A DNA stretch of 64,000 bases, taken from Typhlomys cinereus (lineage: Eukaryota > Chordata > Mammalia > Rodentia > Platacanthomyidae). Position numbers and translations under genes: made by a program. The stretch spans positions 558,001 through 622,000 of the forward strand of contig JALPQD010000116.1 in the NCBI GenBank assembly GCA_023101885.1, given 5' to 3'. Every line of letters starts with the position of its first letter. The first letter of the stretch is position 1. Positions 36,901 through 64,000 of this stretch are shown piece after piece. The notes beneath the pieces were generated by a model that was not told the origin of the DNA, ran no database searches, and saw only the letters and a program-made list of their open reading frames with translations.

Positions 36901-39900
36901 TCTGTACCTCAGAGACTGGGATCTGTGGGACCCTGATATGCCCCTCTCTGAGCGCTGTCTTCTCAATGCCCGCCTCTTTCCTGTGCTCCACCCTTCGAGG
37001 GGCCTGGGGCCCCAGGATGTGCTGTGGATGTTGCACCCACAAGAGTCTGGGGGCGAGGCCCTACGGGCTTGGCGAGCTTCCTGGCGCCTGTCCTGGGAGC
37101 AGCTGCAGCCTTGTGTAGACCGAGCTGCCACACTGGACTTCCGTCGGGACCTGTTTTTCCGCCAGGCCCTGCACAAGGCACAGCATGTGCTGGAGGCCCG
37201 GCAGGACCTCTGCTTGCGCCCACTGATCAGGGCCGCTGTCCGGGAGGGCTGTCCTGGGCCCCTGTTGGCCACACTGGACAAGGGTGAGTGTGCTGTTACG
37301 TTAGTGCTCTCTGGTCTATCAACTGAAAGGACTAGAAAGTCATGTGATTCTAAGGAAGGCAATGCACATTGGATCCTTGCAGCATCCACAAACCTGCATG
37401 TTCTGTACTGAGTGCCAGAACAGAAGTGCAGTGCTCTAGCAGGAACCAGTTGCATATGGGCAGCTCTACCACACTATAGATGGGCTGTACTGCCTTGGGG
37501 CTGAGTTTTAAGACTGAGAGATAGCAGAACATCTGAATTGTGAAACTATGTTGTTGAATTCACTCGCTCATAGTCATACAACTAGTCAAGACTGAGACTT
37601 AGAGCCCAGTAGTTTAACTCCGAGACCTAATTTCTTAACCTTTCTGGTGGATTAGGTGGCACATGCAGGGCAAGAACTTCACTGGGCTGAGAGTGGGTGC
37701 ATCCACAGGCAGGGGTATGTTTTGGGTTAGGAGGAGTCTGGAATGCTTGGGACTGTTGAAAGGCTTTTGGGGGCAGAGGGTATTGGAAGGTGGCAGTCTT
37801 CTCTTTTCCTTTAACTCGTGGTCACTCAGTTGCAGCTGGAGCAAGAGACTCTGGTGTAACAGCCCGGGCTCTGGCCTGTGTGGCGGACGTGCTGGGCTGC
37901 ATGGCAGAGGGTCAGGGAGGCTTGCGGAGCGGGCCTGCTGCCAACCCTGAGTGGAAGCGCCCTTTCTCATACCTGGAGTGCAGAGACCTGGTGAGGGGTG
38001 TGGAAGCACTTGCCCAGGAGAGGGACAAGTGGCTGAGCAGGTGGGTACTAATCAAACTCAGAACTCTTTGAAAAGCTACCTGGGGAAATATTTCGTGATG
38101 GTAGACACCCTAGGATTGAAGTCATTCAGTTGCCCATACCGGGCAATCTGCCCCGGCTTGGGGCTGCATGTTGCCCTCTCCCTACCATTTGTCAGGCCAG
38201 CCTTGCTGGTGCGAGCTGCCCGTCACTACGAGAGAGCCGAGCAGATCCTGATCCGCCAGGCTGTGATGACAGCCCAGCATTTTGTCTCTACGGAGCCAGT
38301 GGAGCTGCCAGCACTTGGGCAGTGGGTGGTGACTGAGTGTCCGGCCCGTGTTGATTTCTCTGGTGAGGATTTGTTGGAGTAAGGGAGCAGGTAATCCTTC
38401 CAAGGCCAGGCTGGCAGACTTTGTAATTACCTTGTGACCTGTCGTAGGTGGCTGGAGTGACACTCCACCCATTGCCTACGAGCTTGGTGGCGCAGTGCTG
38501 GGACTGGCTGTGCGAGTGGATGGTCGCCGACCTATTGGGGCCAGGGGCACGCCGTATCCCAGAGCCTGAACTGCGTTTGGCAGTGGGGCCTCGGCAGAAT
38601 GAGATGACTCTGAAGATGGTGTGCCAGAGCTTGGACGAACTGCAGGATTACGGCCAGCCCCATGCCCCAGGTCAGGGAACCCAGGACATCTGCAGGTGGG
38701 GATGGCATACATAGTTAGCTGGGATAAGAGCAGAATCTGGAGATCCCACAACAGGAGACTAAACATTTATGGAAGCCTGACCTGAGGGGTAGCTGGCATG
38801 GTCGAGGTATTCTAGAAAAGGAAGGGGCTAGGGGCTGGAGAGGTGGCTCAGGGGTTAGCCTCTGCCTTGCAGGCGGAAGTTCCTGAGTTCAGGATTCTAG
38901 ACCCCATGTATAGACACCGGGTGGAAGCAGGGGCGGCCTTGTTTCTGGTCCTGGTAGGGCGGAGCCTGTGAATCCCTGGGCAGAGTAAACGAGGTGGTGG
39001 AGGCATCCATGGTGGTTCCCGAATTCATCCGTGGTTCTATACACACATACATACACACACATGCACATACACACAATTGAATAAATAATAATAAAAAAAT
39101 TTAAAAAAAGAAAAGGAAGGGGCTAGAAGCCACTGGCTTAGGTACAGACAAGCCCAGGAAAAAGAGCTGGCACATGTTAGGTGGTTAGATACCTGTTTGT
39201 GGCTTGAGGATGAGGTCTCACCACAGGAGCCCATCTTGGGCTGGGGAGGTAGGCTGAGTGGTAGCTTAGGAGTCTAAATTTTTTGCTCTGTGACCATCCT
39301 CCTCAGGGGCTTTGTTGAAGGCAGTCTTCATCTGTGTGGGAATCGTGCTTATCGACTCAGAACTCTCACTGCAGGAACAGCTGCTTCAGTCCTTTAGGGG
39401 TGGCTTTGAGTTGCACACATGGTCAGAGCTGCCCCATGGCTCTGGTCTTGGTGAGTAGGCCTTGGCTTCTTGCTGTCCACCTTCTTTCACAGCGCTTTGG
39501 TCTTGCTTGTAATCCCTGTCCCTGGCCTCTGCGCAGCAGAGATGGAGTGGAGTCAGGTTGTTTGGGTAGATGTCATTCATACCTAGTGCCCTCCTCTGTA
39601 CTCCCTAGGCACTAGCAGCATCCTGGCAGGTGCTGCCCTGGCTGCTTTGCAGAGAGCTGCAGGTCGGGCCGTGGGCACAGAGGCTCTGATCCACGCAGTG
39701 TTGCACCTAGAGCAGGTGCTCACCACAGGTATGAGATGGCCCAGGGTGGAGGGAGGAATCTGGAACTTTTCCATGGGCCGTGGGTGGTTGCCCCTAGATT
39801 CGCCATAACTGCTCCTCAAAATGGCTGTAGTTGGCTGGGGAGATGACTTAGCAGGTAAAGCCTTGCCGTAGAAGCACGACCAGAGTTTGGATCCCATGTA

Positions 39901-41703
39901 AATACAGAACATAATGGATAAGTGGCTGTAATCACTGTGTACCTTCTGGAAATGGGAAATAAAGACCCAAGAATCTGCAGAAGCTCGTGGGCCAGTCAGC
40001 CTGGTTTATGCAGCAGTGAAGAGACTTGACCTCAAAAAAAGTGTAAAACAAGGACCATCACCCAAAGGTTGCCCTCAACCTCCACAGGCACATTGTGGCA
40101 CCCACATAACACACACACATTACTTTCCTTCTTATTACTTTGAAATCGAAGTGCTTTACCTTGAAAGAACCAGTATCTCATGAGTGCCTGCCCTGAGTCA
40201 GAAATTATTATGCCTCTTTGGGTATCTCTGGGTGCCAGATGGTAGTTGTCAGACTGACTCCCTCCAGGCTGTCCTTCACAGCCTGTGGGGGCAGAGCTGG
40301 ATTTGGATGGATGGTTGAATCTTCATCTTGCCGTTTGACAACCCATCTTTATCTCGGACTATGATCAGTTGCACTTTCCACTGCTCCCCATATTGTGGGA
40401 CAGCTCCAACACTGATAAGCTCTTGGGCTTGTAGGAGGTGGATGGCAGGATCAAGTAAGTGGCCTAATGCCTGGCATCAAGGTGGGGCGCTCTCGGGCTC
40501 AACTGCCCCTAAAGGTGGAAGTGGAAGAGATCACTGTGCCTGAAGACTTTGTGCAGAAACTCAATGACCACCTGCTCCTAGTATATACTGGCAAGACCCG
40601 TCTGGCACGGAATCTGCTGCAGGTGAGTTCAGGCCCAAAATGAGGAGGGATGCAATTACTCAGCAGGGGCCTGAGCCTCATTGCTACTCTCTTGCCCCAC
40701 CTACAGGATGTGCTGAGGAACTGGTATGCCCGGCTGCCTGCCGTGGTACAGAATGCCCGCAGCCTGGTGCAGCAGACTGAGGAGTGTGCTGAAGCATTCC
40801 GCCAAGGTGGGGTGCTTATGTGTGGGTCTCAGAAGCCAGGAGTCTTTGCAACCTTCGCATAGACTCCACATTTACACCCCTGGGAGTTTTCTGTTTTCTC
40901 CATGATGGGAACTTAAATTTGGGACAAAACATGCCTCATGGGAAAGACTTTCTTGGAGGAAGAGATTCTGAATTGAAGGAAGTGAGAGCTTAGAAGGTTC
41001 TCAAGAGTATGGCATGCTTTTCTGAATACTGACTGCCAGGTACTATGTCAGGTTTTTTGTGCATATTCTCAACTCTGTGCAGCTGAGTAATGCTATTTCT
41101 GCTTCTAATCAGCACTGATCCTGGGTTCATCCTGACATTGGTGAAGTGCTTCTTGGCATCTTATCCTCTTTACAAGGTATCAAGTAAAGCCACACTGTTC
41201 CCTCTCTTTTGAACATAGGAAACCTGCCCCTGCTAGGCCAATACCTGACCTCATACTGGGAGCAAAAGAAGCTCATGGCTCCAGGCTGTGAGCCTCTGGC
41301 TGTGCGGCGAATGATGGATGTCCTGGCCCCCTACGTGCATGGTCAGAGCCTGGCAGGAGCAGGCGGTGGAGGCTTTCTCTATCTGTTGACCAAAGAACCA
41401 CAGCAGAAGGAGGCCCTGGAAGCTGTACTGGCAAAAGCTGAGGTACACGATGGTGTCAGGGTGGGTAGTTGGGGTAAAATACTTCACTGTGGCCTACCAG
41501 CTCATCAAGAACCGTTAGTTACATGTGCAGGTCCTCTTGGTAGTGGTGTCTCAGTTCAGCCTCCAGAAAGCCTGAGAGTTAACTACAGCTCTCCAAATAC
41601 CTTCTGTTCTATCCAGGGCCTTGGAAACTACAGCATCCACCGGGTGGAAGTGGACACTCAGGGCCTGAGCCTACAGCTGCTGGGAAACAAGTCCTCCACC
41701 TGA
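28787..41703 (+). CDS. FCSK: L-fucose kinase, 23 coding exons with a one-base frameshift
   Basis: FCSK phosphorylates free L-fucose to fucose-1-phosphate in the cytosol, the first step of the salvage route to GDP-fucose. Spliced exons sum to 3,241 bases: 1,079 codons plus stop once one extra G is discounted, against about 1,084 residues in human. The N-terminal half carries the fucose-pyrophosphorylase-like domain, with [12 protein letters not shown] near residue 60. The C-terminal half is a GHMP kinase with PHGSGLGTSS near residue 840 and AGAGGGGF near 1,027. The start ATG (CCAGAATGG) matches the family N terminus [12 protein letters not shown]. All junctions are GT-AG and in phase. The exception is the exon at 38,448-38,670, which has 223 bases where 222 are needed. 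An extra G around 38,537-38,547 causes a stop at 38,567-38,569, so the literal product would be 758 residues and lack most of the kinase. The remaining frame is clean downstream, so a sequence error is likely. Confidence 0.93.
29228..29379 (+). CDS. FCSK: FCSK coding exon 2
   Basis: Residues 28-78, including the glycine-rich [12 protein letters not shown] nucleotidyltransferase-like signature. Donor GTGAGT. Confidence 0.95.
29525..29840 (+). repeat. Two tandem B1-like SINEs
   Basis: Copies at 29,525-29,645 ('caggcatggtggcaccctcc') and 29,688-29,840 ('gggcgtggtggtgcacacct'), both forward in FCSK intron. Confidence 0.85.
30287..30337 (+). CDS. FCSK: FCSK coding exon 3
   Basis: A 51-base exon encoding [17 protein letters not shown] (residues 79-95); donor GTAAGT. 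Confidence 0.95.
30850..31094 (-). mobile_element. 5'-truncated B2-like SINE (reverse) with target duplication
   Basis: The element at 30,867-31,077 contains the CpG-rich body and tail but stops at 'cgcttccgcctggc', so it lacks the tRNA-like head with A and B boxes. The flanking duplication GAGACCTTGCGCATATA (one C/T difference) proves insertion in this truncated form. Confidence 0.85.
31555..31760 (-). repeat. B1-like SINE (reverse) and older SINE debris
   Basis: 'gcccaggctggcatgagact' and 'gattctcctgcctctgcctc' then 'ccaagtgctg' mark a reversed B1; the right part is an older unidentified fragment. Confidence 0.6.
31937..32200 (+). mobile_element. B2-like SINE
   Basis: Head 'gagctggaaagatggttcag', B box 'gagtttagatccc', body 'gatgggcggagcctggg'-like and AATAAATAAATAAA tail without a CA tract. 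Confidence 0.85.
32439..32564 (+). CDS. FCSK: FCSK coding exon 4
   Basis: Residues 96-137, beginning [20 protein letters not shown], a strongly conserved part of the N-terminal domain. Donor GTAGGC. Confidence 0.95.
32919..32991 (+). CDS. FCSK: FCSK coding exon 5
   Basis: Residues 138-161 ([20 protein letters not shown]...) plus one base; donor GTGAGC. Confidence 0.95.
33148..33330 (+). repeat. B1-like SINE
   Basis: 'ggcatggtttgctcatgtct', 'gtaatcctgacactcaagag' and 'gagaccctgtcgcaaacc'. Confidence 0.75.
33534..33631 (+). CDS. FCSK: FCSK coding exon 6
   Basis: Residues 162-194 ([15 protein letters not shown]...YLTDSQ); the acceptor is 'catcctatag' and the donor GTATTG is weaker than the others. 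Confidence 0.93.
34007..34087 (+). CDS. FCSK: FCSK coding exon 7
   Basis: Residues 195-221 ([19 protein letters not shown]...VPL); donor GTATGA. Confidence 0.95.
34598..34717 (+). CDS. FCSK: FCSK coding exon 8
   Basis: Residues 222-261 ([20 protein letters not shown]...GARPVQ); donor GTGACT. Confidence 0.95.
34905..35076 (+). CDS. FCSK: FCSK coding exon 9
   Basis: Residues 262-318 ([19 protein letters not shown]...QPLTM) plus one base; donor GTGGGT. Confidence 0.95.
35393..35505 (+). CDS. FCSK: FCSK coding exon 10
   Basis: Completes residue 319 and continues to 356 ([18 protein letters not shown]...SQVE); donor GTAAGA. Confidence 0.95.
35736..35837 (+). CDS. FCSK: FCSK coding exon 11
   Basis: Residues 357-390, ending [18 protein letters not shown]. 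This is the start of a hexapeptide-like, possibly beta-helical stretch. Donor GTGAGG. Confidence 0.93.
35948..36118 (+). CDS. FCSK: FCSK coding exon 12
   Basis: Residues 391-447 ([20 protein letters not shown]...LDSWE); donor GTAGGC. Confidence 0.95.
36516..36580 (+). CDS. FCSK: FCSK coding exon 13
   Basis: Residues 448-468 ([21 protein letters not shown]) plus two bases; donor GTAAGA. Confidence 0.95.
36913..37283 (+). CDS. FCSK: FCSK coding exon 14 (largest)
   Basis: 371 bases, residues 469-592, from [12 protein letters not shown] to GPLLATLDK. It is the linker between the pyrophosphorylase-like and GHMP kinase halves. Donor GTGAGT. Confidence 0.95.
37830..38040 (+). CDS. FCSK: FCSK coding exon 15
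   Basis: Residues 593-662 ([20 protein letters not shown]...KWLS) plus two bases; donor GTGGGT. Confidence 0.95.
38196..38362 (+). CDS. FCSK: FCSK coding exon 16
   Basis: Residues 663-718 ([19 protein letters not shown]...ECPARVDFS); this opens the GHMP kinase fold. Donor GTGAGG. Confidence 0.95.
38448..38670 (+). CDS. FCSK: FCSK coding exon 17, contains the frameshift
   Basis: The first part reads [19 protein letters not shown] in the correct phase. After [10 protein letters not shown] the frame must shift by one base to continue [20 protein letters not shown] to APG. The surplus base lies in the G runs at 38,537-38,540 or 38,544-38,547 (most simply the second, AGGGGCA where AGGGCA is expected). 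Without correction a TGA at 38,567-38,569 ends translation. Donor GTCAGG. Confidence 0.92.
38815..39125 (+). mobile_element. B2-like SINE (CpG-rich subfamily) with perfect target duplication
   Basis: The element at 38,831-39,109 is flanked by the perfect 16-base duplication GAAAAGGAAGGGGCTA at 38,815-38,830 and 39,110-39,125. It sits in the FCSK intron just after the frameshifted exon. Confidence 0.93.
39307..39450 (+). CDS. FCSK: FCSK coding exon 18
   Basis: Residues 793-840 ([20 protein letters not shown]...ELPHGSGL); carries the first half of the GHMP ATP-binding motif. Donor GTGAGT. Confidence 0.95.
39609..39728 (+). CDS. FCSK: FCSK coding exon 19
   Basis: Residues 841-880, beginning [14 protein letters not shown], the second half of the ATP-binding loop, and ending LEQVLTT. 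Donor GTATGA. Confidence 0.95.
40435..40622 (+). CDS. FCSK: FCSK coding exon 20
   Basis: Residues 881-943 ([20 protein letters not shown]...ARNLLQ), with the GGGWQDQ segment typical of fucose and heptose kinases. Donor GTGAGT. Confidence 0.95.
40707..40806 (+). CDS. FCSK: FCSK coding exon 21
   Basis: Residues 944-976 ([20 protein letters not shown]...EAFRQ); donor GTGGGG. Confidence 0.95.
41219..41442 (+). CDS. FCSK: FCSK coding exon 22
   Basis: Residues 977-1051, with the third GHMP motif [20 protein letters not shown]; donor GTACAC. Confidence 0.95.
41617..41703 (+). CDS. FCSK: FCSK last coding exon
   Basis: Residues 1052-1079 ([20 protein letters not shown]...SST) and a TGA stop at 41,701-41,703. 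The C terminus is about five residues shorter than I recall for human. Confidence 0.95.
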   Translation, partial: GLGNYSIHRVEVDTQGLSLQLLGNKSST

Positions 41704-42165
41704 CACCCATCTCTCGTGGGGCTGTGTTCTCTGAAGCAAACAACACCTAGAGCTACAGCTGTGCTTCCCTTTACAACAGAGCTCTCAACTTGCTACTCCT
41801 TACCTACCTCCAAGACTGCCCCCAAAGCAAGCAAGATCTAAACAAGTGAGGCATTTTGGGAACAGGTCTATACTTCAGGTTGACAGGACTTCCTATAAAT
41901 TCCATGGTTTAGAGAAGTCTCATTAGGGCCTGAAAGGGGGTAACTACAGCTGGGTTCTTGGTAAGGCAGACCCTCTAAATATCCTGAGGCATTTCCTGTG
42001 GCCTGTTGTAGAAACTCAAATCAGCCTTCCTGGTAGAATGAAGTGAGGGGCAGAGCTCCATTCCCTTTATCCAGAAACACTACAGACAGTGCTAAATGAG
42101 CCTGTGGGCAACAGGTCCTTAAGACTGGCATTCTTATAATAAATTCTCTCCATTCTTCCAAATTG
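41704..42165 (+). other. FCSK: FCSK 3' UTR
   Basis: Runs from the stop codon to just beyond the poly(A) signal at 42,138-42,143; the cleavage point is estimated. Confidence 0.7.
42138..42143 (+). terminator. FCSK: FCSK poly(A) signal AATAAA
   Basis: The canonical hexamer 435 bases after the stop codon is the first on this strand downstream of FCSK. Confidence 0.75.
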
Positions 42166-42363
42166 TCTGAAAGCTCTTTCTTATTTCTGCCAGGGAACAT
42201 TTCATACTCTGGCGCTCTCAGAGCTGTCCCTGGGATGATCCAACTCTTGGTGCTCACAGCTGCACTTAAGCATCTGACTTTATATTTTGGTGCTATTAGG
42301 CTTGTGCTGCCTGAGCAGCCAGCCCTCCCTGGATCCAGCACACTGGCATTTCTCCAAGCAGTC

Positions 42364-42369
42364 TTTATT
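42364..42369 (-). terminator. COG4: COG4 poly(A) signal AATAAA (minus strand)
   Basis: TTTATT on the plus strand, 387 bases beyond the COG4 stop codon in its direction of transcription. It lies about 220 bases from the FCSK signal, so the two transcripts end back to back. Confidence 0.7.
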
Positions 42370-42755
42370 TTGATGTTTATAACATCACAACCTCTTCTTG
42401 AAGTAAAACCTAATTCCCAAATTCCCAGGTGCACTTAAGCTCTCCACAGGTGGCAGGGCAGCTTGTTTGCTGCAATGTGAGGAAGAAAGAATGACCACCC
42501 AGGGGAAGGACTGACCTGGCCACATGCTGCCTGCTTGGTCTTCCACCTCTCACTTGGGAAAGGCTGCCCTAAAGCACTCACTAGGCAGGTCTGTTACTGG
42601 GCAGTGTGAGGGTGAGGCCAGGCCTTGTTTTCTGGTTGTCCACAGTGGTAGTCAGTCCTCAACTCATCTGAGCCAGTCCTGCATAGCTCCTTGGCTATGG
42701 CTACTTAGAAAACAGGTTCTGAAGCTTGATGGGCCCTGTGGGCTCTCCATGGCAA

Positions 42756-64000
<21,245 letters not shown>

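Noticed and set aside
28787..41703. Classifying FCSK as a pseudogene because of the frameshift
   Set aside because: All 23 exons, splice sites and catalytic motifs are otherwise intact, introns are present, and the defect is a single base in a G run; an assembly or allele explanation is simpler.
42021..42434. 137-residue minus-strand frame near the gene ends
   Set aside because: It lies in the convergent 3' UTR region, matches no known protein and overlaps both poly(A) signals.

Overview
This window is nuclear genomic DNA from a rodent. It has split genes with GT-AG introns and two CpG-island promoters. There is a dense load of rodent-type repeats: 7SL/B1-like SINEs, many tRNA-derived B2-like SINEs with A and B boxes, LINE-1 3' ends with G-rich polypurine tracts, and long (CA)n and (GA)n microsatellites. 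The main SINE subfamily has a CpG-rich body and long CA tail that I do not recognise from mouse or rat, so a rodent other than those two is likely. The species cannot be fixed by eye.

Layout. (1) 1-13.7 kb has no recognisable coding exon. By conserved gene order and the CpG island at 13.2-14.5 kb, it is probably intron 1 of ST3GAL2, transcribed leftward. (2) 14.5-24.9 kb is an intergenic, repeat-rich spacer between two divergent promoters. (3) 24.9-42.2 kb is FCSK (L-fucose kinase, formerly FUK) on the + strand: a CpG-island promoter with a noncoding first exon, then 23 coding exons with a complete reading frame except for one extra G in the exon at 38,448-38,670. (4) 42.3-64.0 kb is COG4 (subunit 4 of the conserved oligomeric Golgi complex) on the - strand. 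Its last 15 coding exons are present, covering roughly residues 193-785. The 5' part lies beyond the right edge. FCSK and COG4 converge tail to tail, with poly(A) signals about 220 bp apart.

Functionally the three neighbours all serve glycosylation. FCSK makes fucose-1-phosphate for GDP-fucose salvage, ST3GAL2 (inferred) sialylates galactose in the Golgi, and COG4 tethers the vesicles that recycle Golgi glycosyltransferases. I found no evidence of an undescribed system. The most notable observation is the single-base frameshift in the FCSK kinase domain, which is either an assembly error or a real loss-of-function allele. SINE insertions with target-site duplications, one of them apparently carrying 3' flanking sequence, are the next most interesting.
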